NCBI RefSeq assembly: GCF_022539315.1
Contig: NC_066316.1
Coordinates: 66,073,994 to 66,137,993 of the forward strand
Length of the DNA stretch: 64,000 nt
Source of the DNA: Serinus canaria
Lineage: Eukaryota > Chordata > Aves > Passeriformes > Fringillidae
Direction of reading: 5' to 3'
In this document: positions 50,001 through 63,100 of the stretch, piece by piece
Layout: every line of letters begins with the position of its first letter
Numbering within the stretch: the first letter of the stretch is position 1
The notes under the pieces: model-generated
What the model saw: only the letters and a program-made list of their open reading frames with translations
Told to the model about the DNA's origin: nothing
Database searches by the model: none
Program-made: the position numbers and the translations under genes

Positions 50001-52857
50001 TCAAAATCCTGGGTGTTTTTAGTCTTGATATTTTGTCAAATATTTATAGCTACCTTAAAGAAAAAGAGAACAATTATATTTCTTTTGAGGGCATGTACAA
50101 TAGGGCACTAGAATGTGAAAATTAGTTTTCTGTATTGTGCAATATTATTCTGATAGGGGGGAAAATTATAAAAGAAGTTAAATGGTTTGGGGTTTCGTTT
50201 TGGGATTTTTTTTAAATCTATGATTCACTAAAGAATGTCTTACAAAGTCTTGTATTACTTATTACAGCAGTTTTTATGATGATTCATAGCTGTGACAATT
50301 CAGCCCATTGATATCAAAAGTACTTTGTGCAATTGCTCTCTGCTCTTTTGTTCCACCGACAATATGCAAAATCCTACTTATATCACTTGGGATGTTCCAG
50401 TATTTGAAATTTCTAACATGAATCAACTGTTTAATCAATATATTTCGTAAACCAACAAAGTTTAAAGATTGTTTTCTGCTGTTCCAGGCATCAGTAGCAT
50501 AAGGAATGACAGTGGTTTTGTAGGTTTAAGTTTAAAACAGTGATTTTACCAGCTGTTGGGGAAAACTGCAATTACATTTCCTTTGTGTTTACATTCTGGA
50601 TATGTTACAAAATTACTGTAATTATGTAGAATAGAACGTGATGATTATATGGTTGGCTTTTTGCATTTCAAAACTATAAAAATATTATAATCACATTACA
50701 TGTCTAAGTTGCTCACATAGGAAAGTAAAGGGTACAGGTTTCCTTCTGGCCTTAAATCAAGCTGTTTGTGGTATATTTCAGGTCAACATGTGCAGGTTTT
50801 AACCACTGCAGTAAGCCCTCCAGAACATGTCATCCCTGAACACAAGGTATTCAATTCACAAACAACCTTTGAAACTGAAATGAGGGTGAGTCTGTTTATC
50901 TGGCAACCAACATCTCATTCAAGTCTCGTTCCCAGCTAGACTTAGATTACTCAAAAATTCAAACAAGGATCCTCTTTGTAATATTGATCAAGAAAGAAAA
51001 GCACGTGAGCAAAATGTTTTTAACTGTTTTTAACTGTTGCCTGGATAGGTAAATTATTTTTTCTTGCATAATTACTTTTATACATTACTTTCTTGGATAA
51101 CAAGAGTTTTGTATCTGTGACACTGGTGAAAGAATATTTTTTTAATGAAAGAACTCTATGACTTGACCATGATGTGGGTTCTTGTTGTATCAAGGTGCAA
51201 GAATAAAATGGTTTCTTTAAATAGTCACAGCCCTGAGTCTCATCTTTGGTATATTCCCAGCTTCTAGACCAAACAAAGCAAGTACTTCTGACAAGTGGCA
51301 GGAAAGTACACTGGGTGCCTGGGGCTTTGCTCTCTTCTGTGGGGAGAAGAGGTGTCCTACTTAAAATTGCTGCAAGCTAAGGAGCCTCACTGTGCATAAC
51401 TTTTGAGTTCTAGATGGGGGATAGTATCAAATAAGTCATCCAACAAGTGCTTTTGGGGGGGGGGAGGAGATAGGAAATGGAATCCAAAAGGAAATTGCAG
51501 AAATGTGTATCTTTAGAAGGGTTTGGGGTTTTTTAATAGAACTCTTGTCTGAAAACTTTTTTTCTTCTCTCTTATCAGCTTAGCTTTCCCTGTAAATGTA
51601 GAGTCCAAAACTTAACTGGGAAAAATACAGTAAAGCTTCTTTACTAATGTCAAGATAATCTTTTAAACATAAAACCCAGAGGATACCAGTATGAATGCTA
51701 CCTCTAAAACTGGGTCACTCATCACTCTTCTTAAGAAATGTTATACTTCCATTCTTCACTTTATCAGAAAAAAACATACTATTCTGATAGGACTAAAAAA
51801 TACAGCTAAAACAGCAGGATATATTTTAAGTTATTTTTATTATTCCAACCTATCTTGTTTCATGGAAGTTTTCTTCTTTAATTTTTTTGAGGGATTACCC
51901 AACTAAACTCTTTCCTTCTATTCTTTCTTCCTAAATGCTATAACTGTACTTATATCTGGAGTCCTAAAACTACCTAACTTGTTTCCTAATTACTGCCATG
52001 GGTTTCCTAGACCACTGAAAACTTTTCCAGAACACTTTCTGTGTTGCCCTTTCTTCATCTCTATGACAGTGATTATCTCAATCTATACTAAGACTGAGAC
52101 ACATGAAATTCACAGTGGTGAATTTCTTGTTCCCTCATTGCACTTACGGTGTGGTTGGCTCTGGGTGAGGATGCTGAATGCATTTAATGCTAATTCAGCA
52201 CTTTCTGCTCCCCTGGAGAAAAGCTAAATAAAGTTTGAACATGGGGGAGGAAAAGGCATTTCTTAGGTGAACGAATGCAGCAAATTTTTTTTGGTCAGAC
52301 CCTCATTAGTGGAAATCAATGTATCATCATTGACTTCCATGGGAGTATGGCAGATGACATCAGATCAGAGCCTACATGTAGTGATGATATTTGCATTTGT
52401 TGAAGCTTTGAACAAGATCTATAAAGCTTTCATATGGAACAGATTTGTTGTACTGGGAGTTCTTTAGACTTTCTCTTTGGAGTGTTTGGAATTTGCTGTT
52501 TTTCAGTGTTTTATCAGTGCCTTGAGGTATCATATTTCTTGTTTTGCTGGGATTTCCTAATTAGCAATGCTGAGAAGGAATTGTTTGAAATGCAGTGTAA
52601 ATTGCTGCATCTCTGTCCATATTGTACATTTTAAAATTAATCTGTTTCATCAGAAATGTGTCTGCAGAAATTAAATGACCACAGCTGCTACACCTGGGTT
52701 CTTGAACCTAAAAGTTTGTCTATGCAAGTTCTCATCTGAGCTACAGTTCATTCACATATATATATTTGCAAATGAGATTACTCTTTAGACTTTCAGCAAA
52801 GATAGTTTGAAAAGTCTAACATTTTTTTCTAAAAATAATAAGATAAAATTTTGCATA
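47026..52857. other. Unique sequence; GC-richer 47150-48060
   Basis: No supported gene. The first kilobase holds three sizeable open frames (47202-47576 minus, 47510-47692 plus, 47720-48061 plus) without recognisable domains. A perfect 9-bp-arm hairpin with 3-nt loop lies at 48883-48903. A run of ten G lies at about 51455-51464. A CpG-bearing patch occurs near 49560-49630. Confidence 0.5.
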
Positions 52858-52974
52858 ATATATTATTTATTTATTTATTTTATTTATTTTATTTTATTTT
52901 ATTATTTATTTTATTTTATTTATTTTATTTTATTTTATTTTATTTATTTATTTTATTTTTTTATTTATGTTATT
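52858..52974. repeat. (TTTAT)n/(TTTA)n low-complexity tract
   Basis: Imperfect TTTAT and TTTA units run for about 115 bp. The tyrosine/phenylalanine-rich open frame across it is a repeat translation, not a membrane protein. Confidence 0.93.
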
Positions 52975-54289
52975 TCTTTCTTGTGGGTTTATTTTTGGCT
53001 CTGCATAATTTTAAGCTTATTGGATGACAAATAATCATTGTCCATATGAGTCACCACAGGGCCTACAACTGGTGGGCAAGCTCAGCTTCAGAAAAAGAGA
53101 AGTGGAGGTTATATTCATGCTGTGACAGCAATAAGCCCAAGGGCAAAGCCTTCTGTTCTGGAGAAATGAGGGTTAGGTCCTTTGAACCATCTGTCTCACA
53201 GGTCTCCAGAGAAGATTATGAAGAAAGGAGTAAGCACATACTGGACATAGATCTTCTCAGATATTGATTTAAGATTGGTCTTTCTTTGTAGTCCTGAAAG
53301 TAGTCCTAAATGGAATAAACTTGGTAGATTAAACCCCTTCCTCAGACATGCATCAGTCCCTACCTGTACTGAAATTGCACCTGCTTAGGGCAGGGGGTAG
53401 AGAGCATGGCTGAAAATATGTCTGTATGTTTAATTCAGCTCTGCCTGGTGTCTTTTTCATTGCCTTGCTGTTGATCCCTTAAGAAAACCAGAGGTAGAAA
53501 TGGAGGATTTATGAACATCAGAAGTCACTTCAGCCTGAGTGCAAGGAGATGTAAGGGACTGAGCTGACATCAGCATTTTGGTAGACCCACAAAACCGTTC
53601 CATTTTCTGCCATCGAGCTGCCTCTGACATCCATTTCAGTCTGCTGCTGTATGGAGAGAGCACCTTGGCTTTCAGAGAATGGCCATTGATGATCTTTTTG
53701 GGTCACATGCTGTGCCAGATCCACCCAATCTGCACTTAACCATAGCTGTTATGCAAAATTGAGGGGGGATTGTAAGAGAGCAAGAGAGCTCCTTCTCCAT
53801 AAGCACCTGCTTTGAAACGATGGCGTTTTGCTGATGAGCATTTTGTTTTGTGCGGTTTTTTTCAGTATTTCAGTATTTTTCAGTATTTTTTAGTACTTCA
53901 GAGTTCTTTAAGCATAGTGATATTTCATTGCAGTTTTGTAAAGTCCAGAGTCAAGGGAGGGCATAAGAACCTCAGGTTTCATTGAGGAATGAATTCAAAT
54001 AAACCTCAAGTTATAGGAAAAGTAAAACCTCGAATGCATGCACTAATTGCACAGTGAAGATCACTATAAAAGAACAGAAAAAATGTCTCTGTTATCAGAG
54101 GAGGGGGGAAGCCTCTGTTTATATTTTAATTCAAAAGAAGTTTTTCTGCTGCAAAAGATTTTTGTGCTACAGCACTGTGGGAGCTCCTAAGAAAATTTTT
54201 TAATCTGCATGTTTTTGAAGCTCATGGATTGAGCAGTACACACGCGTAGCTAAATCAATACTCTGCATGTCCAGCTTGTGGTGTCAGGA
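52975..54289. other. Unique non-coding sequence
   Basis: No supported gene. A small CAGTATTTTT repeat lies at 53861-53896. Open frames at 53046-53267 (plus) and 53457-53724 (minus, two registers) have no recognisable domain. Confidence 0.55.
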
Positions 54290-54480
54290 TGAAGTGCTAA
54301 CAAAGCCTTTGCTTAACTTTCTGAATCCCATTTGCAAGCTCTCTATGCAAATTATGCACGTTAATGATAGTGTAAGTCCCGACTGAGAAAGGCATAGGAG
54401 GTTGCCTTTAAGTCATCTTGGCTGCATCATGTAACTCATGGCTTCATAAATTAATTAGTAGATGCTAGGGCTGCAAACTA
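54290..54480. promoter_or_regulatory. Candidate POU/homeodomain regulatory cluster
   Basis: 54345-54358 reads ATGCAAATTATGCA: a perfect POU octamer overlapped by a second ATGCA half-site, followed at once by CGTTAATGA. A TAAATTAATTAG word lies near 54446-54458. Compact clusters of this kind are common in vertebrate developmental enhancers. The motifs are seen. Function and conservation are inferred. Confidence 0.3.
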
Positions 54481-54581
54481 GTGCTGAAAGAGAAGATGTA
54501 TTGGCCAAGATTTGTGCTAAACAAACTTTCTGTGCATACACAGAAGCTCTGTCACTCTTCTGCACAGTCTGTTGAAACATT

Positions 54582-54639
54582 ACTTGTGATGTAGCATATT
54601 AAAATAATGCTACATCACAAGTAGCATTATTTTAATATG
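54582..54639. repeat. Two interleaved perfect inverted repeats
   Basis: Stem 1 pairs 54582-54597 with 54607-54622 (16 bp, 9-nt loop). Stem 2 pairs 54595-54613 with 54621-54639 (19 bp, 7-nt loop). Both are perfect, and they overlap, so they are mutually exclusive folds. The order A-B-A'-B' in 58 bp is most simply produced by one or two template-switch events during replication. Confidence 0.92.
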
Positions 54640-54777
54640 TCAACATATTGAGCAGCCTCTACTCATTTCAAGGTCTTGTGTTATTCTTACCACTCTGGTG
54701 TCTGAGCACCCTAAGGATGTACACTTAATTTCCAAAACTGATATGCATGAGAAGTAAAGTGGTTATTCACTAATGCT

Positions 54778-54800
54778 AATTGGCTTCTAAAAAGCCAATT
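54778..54800. repeat. Perfect hairpin, 9-bp arms
   Basis: AATTGGCTT (54778-54786) pairs with AAGCCAATT (54792-54800) around CTAAA. It lies about 140 bp after the interleaved inverted repeats. It is short enough to be coincidental. Confidence 0.7.
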
Positions 54801-56904
54801 CATTTTTCAGATAGCACTAATCTTGGTATGTTAAATAGAAATAGTAGGAGATATTCACCAATGTGAAAAGAAAGTGTTTGAAGCATTCATCTTCCTTTCC
54901 CAATGAAGAAGCTTCTGTCACTTGCTTGCCTATCCTTGACAATCTTCATCTATCAAATGCCTCTTTTTTACTTGTTTTCCCCAGCCATCCTATTTGCCTA
55001 GCTGATGAAACTACACAAGCCAAAGACAGCAATTCTTGGTGATCTGTTCTAAAGGATCTGCTGGTGTTTTGCTAAAGCTGGAAAACACTTGGGTGTAGAA
55101 ATAAATAACATGAGCTTACACTATTTTCATTTCAGCTGCTTTCTCAATTTTTCATGAAACTTGCCTCTATTTTTGTGAGGAAAGATTTTTTTCCAGGCCT
55201 GATTGTTTCTTAAGCAGTATTAGATAAAAAATATTGTGACTACATGCAAAACTGAACTGATCAGAGATATTTTGCTGGATTGATACTGTGCTCATTCTTC
55301 CAGATAACCACAAAAAGCAGCAGCTCACCTTAGAGCAGCCTGTAATTATATTTTTCCTTTTTTTTCCCTATGAGAAAAGATGGTATATTGAAACTGTCTG
55401 AGCAATACTTTTTTTTGGTAGTCTTAAGTAAAGTAAATATGACCATGGGGAGGAACTATCTTATCCCAGTAGACATGATGCTGATCTCTTTTGTGCCAAA
55501 GTAAATCAAGAATAATTTTACCAATGTCAGTACAGCCACATCAGTGCAATTCTAGTGGGAATATGGAATATGGCACAGTATCTCTGTAAAGAATAATGAA
55601 AGATTGCAATGGGAATTGTTGTGCCTGTGTATCTCTGCAGGAAGTCTGTGGAATTTGGTATTTTAGAAGGTGGAATAAAAGAAACTTCGAGTTTAAATTA
55701 ATCAGGGTGAGTTAATTAATCTGACGTGTGATAGGAGAACACTGTGAAACTTTAACCATGTCATCTGGGGCTGGACTGAATATCTCTGCTCTGTAAAGGA
55801 AAAACATATTTCAAATCTGCTGTTAATATGATAATGGTTGACAGGATTTGGGCAGGATGGGGACTAATACAAAAGCAAATTGGAAATAAAGACTGCTGCT
55901 CTATCTCAAATGTGGCTGTTGCATGAGAGTTGCAGAGCAACTCTTTCTGTGTGTGTTTATGATGGAAACCAGGAAACCAGCAAGATAATTTTGTTAGCAC
56001 AGGCAAGTTTTTGGATTCTTCATGGCTGACAGAGTCTTCACTCAAAGTACAGAACTAATTTCTGAAAAAGCAGCCTTTACTCTGCTTAAACAACTGCCTG
56101 GGTAGCGATGGGCTGATTTTTTACTGTGTACAGACTGATACACAATGAATCCATACCCAGAGTGCTGCCTCGTGCACCTGGCAGCTGTCCCTCTGCCTGC
56201 CTGTGGAAAACTCCCATTTCCCCACCAGCTGCAGGTGTCACATGAGGCTGCTGCTGCTGCAGCCAGGAGGGAGGAGGGATCCAGGAGCAAGGTACTGAGA
56301 CCAAAGGATGCTGCCTTTGAGGAGGGCATTGAATCAGATACCAGGAAGTTCAGTGCAGCATAGCATCGATACATTGCCTGCCTGGAAGCATACTAAAACC
56401 CTTCACACTGAGAGAATGTGAAGCTCCTAAAAACATAGATTAAATAAAGCTGTCCAGTCAAAGAAATTAGAACTGAAAAGTATTAATTTATCTAATTTAT
56501 ACGCTTATCAGTTTCAGGAGCGAAAGTGATCAAGGGGAGACATTTAACTGATTGGCCTGTATTTCATTCCCAAGAAGAATTTACTTTAATGGGCAAACAT
56601 ACTGAAAAGATAAGTCACAGTGATATTTGCATTCAGATTATATTTACTGCTCTCTACAATCTGTGCATCTTTGGGAGTCAGCTCAGGTCTGTGAAGTTAC
56701 GTTTGCGTGGGACTGTACTTCCTCTGGAAAGCTGACGAGGCTGAGACTCTTTGGGTCTCGTGCATAAAATCTGATTTGGGATTCAGAGTACTGCTGTGTA
56801 GATTTCACTCAGAAAGATAAGCTCCTTCCTCTGAGCAATGCCTAGCATTTTTGTGGGAAGCAGCGTTTGATCTGTCAGGGGAGCCAGGACTTCTGCTCAG
56901 CAGA
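54801..56904. other. Unique non-coding sequence
   Basis: No supported gene. A GC-richer part at about 56140-56340 has a (GCT)4 block and gives open frames on both strands (56145-56363 plus, 56042-56374 minus) with alanine runs from the triplets. No recognisable domain. Confidence 0.55.
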
Positions 56905-57140
56905 GTCACTTGGGGGCAAGAGGCCTTAGGGTGCCTCAGGTCCAACCTCTCCCAGCAAGTACCTCAATGTCATCCCAGTGCTTCTCATCCTCCCCCTGTG
57001 GACCCTTGAGGAGAGTCTTTTTGGAAGTGTTTCCAGCTACTTCACACTCTCCTCTCGGGTGGCTGCAGACCAGCTCTCTTCCTTTCTTAGGCTGAGCAAA
57101 CCCAGTTCCCTCATGTCCCTCCTTTGTATCTCATAGGATG
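56905..57140 (-). mobile_element. Probable CR1 fragment (minus)
   Basis: The right part carries TCTCGGGTGGCTGCAGACC, then CTTAGGCTGAGCAAACCCAGTTCCCTCATGTCCCTCCTTTGTATCTCATAGG, which parallels the reverse complement of the CR1 3' coding region (the same words as in the AGGCTGAAGAGCCC segment near 33350). The left part (TCCAACCTCTCCCAGCAAGTACC) is less certain. The copy is old, with broken frames and no clear terminal repeat. The 61-codon open frame is inside the repeat. Confidence 0.65.
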
Positions 57141-60100
57141 CAGTAATGGCTATTCCTGCGGATTTTCTTGCCTCTGTTTAAAAATATGGATAACTGGAAT
57201 ATTTGGAAGCTGCATTTGAGAGGGCAGGAAACAAGACCAAAAATATAGCTATCCTCCCACTGCCTAACATTAAAATAAACAAAAGCTTGCCTTTGAACTC
57301 ATGGAATAGGAAAGACAGTACCCATGACATAGGAGAAGAATCTCTTATTATGGTTTTTCAACTTTTCATTTACAGATTGAATCAGGCATGGCATGGTAAA
57401 ATGTAGTAAGCAGCTGCGAAGAGATGAAGCAGCTGATAGTACACACATACACAGATGTGGAAGGTAAAAAAAATCCATAGCAGTCATCATAATATATGAT
57501 GATTTTACTCACTTCCTTTTGCCCAAAAAATAATTTGTGTTATGAATACATGTATTTAAATATATTTCAACAAAAAATACATATATTATGAGAAATAAAT
57601 TCATAACAAATGTCTTCTTTTTAGTTATGGGTACCTTAACTGCATTCGTGAAATCTTTGTACAGGGTTGTCAGTTTGTAATGTGCTGATGAGCATGTGTG
57701 AGTCCCACTGGCCCTTGTGGTTTTCTCACTGTCACACAAAGCTGTTGAGGGTCACTATGTGTTGTAGCCTTCCCTTCCCAGTGAGCACAGTGTATCCCTG
57801 CTGCCAGGGCTGTGATGTGAGTGCTGTCATAGCCCCATCCTCTCCTTGCACCCTTTTGCACTGTGCCTCCTGTAAGTGTGATGAAAGACATCTCTCTGCA
57901 CCCAGGCAGGGATGCTGGGACATTGGCTGCTCCTTTTTCTGACTCTCAGATAAAACAGGTTTCCTGCCAAGAAAATTCACATTGGCCTCGCCTTTGCAAG
58001 GGGGTCTCTCCCCAAGTGGAAATTCATTATTTATTTCCTCCAAGAACAAGTGATTTCCTCATAAAGCTGACCTATTTCTGTAGATCATGAGACAGTTTCT
58101 GCTGCTGTAGCTGTCTGTGCAGTTGTGCTAATGTGCTGGATTTACATCAGTAAAGCAGCCACTCTTGTCACAGGGGGCAATTTGTACTGAATAATTGTAG
58201 CAGAGCTCGTGCACAAGAACCCATGTAAAGTGTATATTGAACATATTTATTGTACATATGAAATATAGTGGGTTACAGGAAAATACATGCACTTTTGTGG
58301 TACTTTGAACAGTACTCAGGTATAAATGAGATTTTCTGTGCTATGCATACCCCTGTTCTAGGTTATTTGGAGAATATTTGTTCATTATTATTTTATTCTT
58401 GTTTTTCTTATTAAAAATTTATTGCAGCACAGCCTTGTTATTTAAGACTACTACCTCAAGAGATTTACTGCACATTTCACACCTTTTTTTAATGTAATTT
58501 TTGTCTGATAATTTTTTGACTCATTATAAATTTCTCAGTGTAGACTTACTGCACTGGGTTTACACCATAGTAACACATTACTCAGTGTGGAATGCTGATC
58601 TCACCTTTTGCCTGACAGTTAAATAGAGGAAAAGGAGGAGATTTGTGTTTATTTTGAAGTGTGGATGCACTAGCACAGTGTTTACTAACTTTTATTACTT
58701 TGATGCAAATTTTTTCAGCCATGTTTTATCACACTGAAATTCGGGTTCAAAAGGAAAAATACATATTTTTAAAAATGCAGGTTGCTGGTATTCACCTTTT
58801 TGGTGGCAAATAATTTAGCTGCTTGAAATTCATTCTATCATGCAACCAAAACTGGAACTAGTTTGGACCTGAAAAGCTGATGATGAGCACAGTGGTGTGG
58901 TGGCCATTGTGACTTGCCATGGCTTCACACACCTTTAAAACATATTGAACAACAGCTGAAAATGTAATATGTGGCATGACAAAATTTGCAAGAATGGAGG
59001 GTTGTTTCCCTGAGGGTAAGTATGCTTCATATTTATGCAGCAGGTGGAAAAAGGAATCTGTAAAAATTCCTCCCAAATTCCATCAGGAGCTCCTGGACTA
59101 TGTGCAGTCATCTCTGAAGGACCGTGCTGGAGGGCTTCCCAAAGCTACTGCCCCAAGGCTGTCTGTCAGAAAGATTTATCCCAGAGACACAAACACTGGA
59201 AGCTCTGGCTTCTTAGAAGTTGGGGCAGTTGGATCATCAAGGTTGAAGAGATGCCATAGGCTCAGAAATTTGGTGGTTTTCTGAAAATTATTTATATGAA
59301 GCAGAAGGAAGTCAGGGGAAGCCCAAAAATTAAAATATGCAAAAGTGACTGATCATTGATTTTCTTTTCTTTTTCTTTGTCCGCAGTCACACCATTATGG
59401 CTCTCTGTATCTATTTTCATGACATTGAAGCAAATTCACTATTTTTGTAGGGACTAACTCTGGTGGTGATTTGAACCTTCCAGAGTAGCCTTGACACTTG
59501 GAGAGTTAATGCCTTCTGTTTAACTCTGTAGAAGCGTTAAGTGTGATTCATCTCTGATGGTTTAATCTCACTTTTTTTATTTTTCATTGAACTGGACATG
59601 GTGTGGGCAGGTGACCAGATTTTGTATATAATTTAAGGAAGAGTAACTTTCATGTGTATAAAGAGAAGATCCCTTACAATGTCCAAGTGTTTAGCTGTTT
59701 GCTATTTTCCAGACTAGAAAAAAAAAATTAAAAACCAAAACAAAATAAAAATAATTGAAAATTTATTTTTATATTCTTCCTTTACAGGGTCAGGAGACTC
59801 TTTTCTTGTCATCTGTTTTAATAATATTTCCTGCACGATGCTTCCTTTTTCAAAAATCCCCTGCGGCTAACAGATTCAGAAAAGGCAACCTGCAAATCAA
59901 CTCAAGTCCATTATTTAAAATAAACAAACATAATCTTCAGCAAGTCTTATTTTGGCGTGGACAAAGACTCTAGTCTTAGGTAGAGTGGATAAACACACTT
60001 TGAAAATAGATAGCCATTAAACAAGATGTTCTAGCGCTCACATTAGTACAAACAGAAACAGTTAAATTAGAAATCAAATTGGAAAAAAATTATTATTACC

Positions 60101-63100
60101 CCATTTAATTTGATTTTTCACTTCATATGTATTCATTTAAAGTGTTTACAATAAATAAACTGATTATATTGTGATCACTTATATAAAATTACATATATTG
60201 ATGTTCACACATATTCATCATTGTATTGTGGCTTTTATTGGTAAATCTGTCATTCCTGAAATTTATTGTATATAACTAATGAGTCTTCATCAAATAATGA
60301 AAGATAAATTCCATCTAAGTTTGAAAACAATCTATTCCTTGTAGAATATGAACAGTATCCATTTTATAAATAAATCTACATACTGTCAGCACACTATTGA
60401 CTAGTCTCCTCAAGCCTGATGGAAAACCAGTCCTTTCTGCAGATACAGAATGCCTGTAAAATGATAGGACTTTTAACAACATTATTCTCAGGAAGCTTGA
60501 CTACTGCCCTGGAAAAATTTAAGTCATTTAATTCATGCAATATACCTTGGAAAGAGGGAAAATATTTATATGCAGCTTTTCTCCAAAAGTATTTTCAAAT
60601 CTCCCTTCTTTTCTCTGAAACCTCAAAGGTGGTGGTGATTGCCATGGCACAGCCCTTAGAATGCCTTTTATTTTCTTTGTGAACAACTCAGCTGAAAATC
60701 CTGTAACTCAGAGCAGGTCTTATTCATGATACATTAGGAACCCTTGAGAGCTCCCTCTTAAGGGATTTATCACATTTGTTTCCCTCAAAGTCTCTGTGGT
60801 ACATAAGAGTGATAACAAGCACTGTTTGGATCTAATGCTACAATCTATATCTCTAAATATCACTGGCAGCAAAGAATCAGACCATTATGATTTTCAAAGT
60901 CTCATTCACACAACTGAGAGACAAGTTCATTGTCTTCTTCATGACTATTAACATCCCCCCAGGGAGAGCTTATAGGTTCACAGAGGCGTTTTCTAGGGTT
61001 GGTTTGTTTGTTTACTTTCCAGAGCCAACTTATTAGCTCTCAAAGATACTGTACATGATACTGGCACGATTTCTCAGAGCAGTAGTTGAGATGTTTTATT
61101 AGGTATTTCAGCTGAACATTTACTCTCTGAAACTGAGCTAGCCAAAGAGGGCTTTTGGGACACTATCTATTCAGTCTAATGTATGAGCTCAAATTATTGT
61201 ATCATTATAATATGCTGCTTGGTGTCTTTTGCCATTGATTTGCCTACATTTTTTTAAATTGCTCAATCAGAAGCCATTTATCTGATAAATTATTAATGAA
61301 TAAATGTTTGTGATGGAAAAACAAAATACTCAGCGTTGCAAATCATATATCCTACATGATACTGCAACAGCAGTCAGAAGTAAACTGCTCTTGAGCCAAG
61401 TAAGTGGTTTATGTAATGTAGATGGAAATTATATGTTGAAATAAACACTTCATTGCGAAGAAAGGATGGCTGCTATTCTCCTAGACTTTTACAAGATTCT
61501 TGTGCATTTTCACATTCTTTCATATGTACAAAATTTAGTTTCAAGTATGCAAAAGCATCTGCACTTTTTAGACTCCACCCATACTGCAAAGGTACTCAGA
61601 CTGGTAGTTCTTTGCAATATTTTTGATTTAATGTTGATCCTCTACTCACAAGTTTTTTTTCCCAGCTAACAGAATAATTGCAGAGTTAATGTCTTTTGGC
61701 AGGTCACATTGACATTGATCATTTTGAGGGCTTAACTGTATTCCAAATTCCATGGGACTTGATTTACTTTGAATGAAAGTAGATATGTTCATGCCCGCAG
61801 CTAGAAATTGTAGTACGGAGTTTGCAATTAAATACCTTATTCACATTTGTCTCTGTGACCCACGTCTTCATTATGGAGGCATAGTTAGATTATTTTAAAA
61901 TACCTTAAAAAAACCACAGAAAATAGAAAAAAGACAAGATCATCTAAACAAGTCTCACTAAATGCTGTTACCGTTTTTCTCCAGATGTGTTTGGCATTGT
62001 TCTTAGTATAAAAGTAGTTTTTCCAGTGATTTACAAAATGGCTGCAAAATATATGTCTGGTCAATGTCGAGGGCAAAATGTAGCAGAGTAGCAGTAGCAC
62101 GAGCAATATATTACCTCTTTCCAGTAAGTATCCAACATTCCTTTTCTTGTAACTCACTCAAAGTAAGCACAATTAGCCATTTTCTGTCATTAGGTATAAC
62201 TTTTGTTTGGGGCTCTGAATTGTGAGACGCATTTGTTGTAATTTTCCTTCCCCCTTCCCCTTCCTTTCTAACCTGTGCTCCAGATTCCAGGCTGTCAATG
62301 TTTACAAGATACTGACACAGTACTTCCAGAAACATGACCTGACATGCACTACCTCTGGGGCCCTATTGCAAAAAATTTCTTTTCATTCTTAAACAGGGAA
62401 ACTGAGGTTATGAGTTCTTTCAGTTTTTTGGTTTGGCTTGTAGGGTTTTGTTGTTTTTTTTTAATTTTCAAATATGCAGCAAGTGTCTTCTCTTTTTTGT
62501 ACAGGCTCAGAGAGTTGTACACCATTTCAGCAGAGATGTCTGATCTTTCCATCTGCATACCTGGAGGTGCATTATTCCCTGAATGGTCTTTTCAGTAACC
62601 ACTAAAGATTTCTTGGGTCTGAACTCTGGAACAGATGAGTTAAATCCTTCTGGAATGCTCTTCATCAGACAGAGACGTACTGGACTTTCTGGATGTGCCT
62701 AAGGACACAAAGGTTAGTGTCTTCCTTAAAAGCCTTCAGTTTCAGGACTCTTTAATTTCATCTTTAGCACCAGGGACTTTGTTTCAATTTGTTGCTTGAA
62801 CAGGGACTCAGATGAGTAAAATGGTATTAACGCAACCTCTATATAGCTGAGATCATGCTTTTAACTGTCTCATAATAAATGTGCTTAGTGAGCTCAGGGA
62901 ACCTAAAGGCTTCTAAATGAGTAGCTGGCCACCAAGAGAAAGATGTGCACATGCTCTGAGCTTGATTGCCATTAACCATTTTTGTGGCATTTCATCTTTA
63001 CTTGTGTTTTGTGCATTTCAGCCACTCTCACTAGATCAACAACCTGTAAAAAGGGGACAATGTTCTATTTTGTTCATGAGATGTTTCTTCTTTACAGTCA

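Noticed and set aside
52807..53034. Hydrophobic, transmembrane-like frame
   Set aside because: It is produced by the TTTAT low-complexity tract, not a coding sequence.
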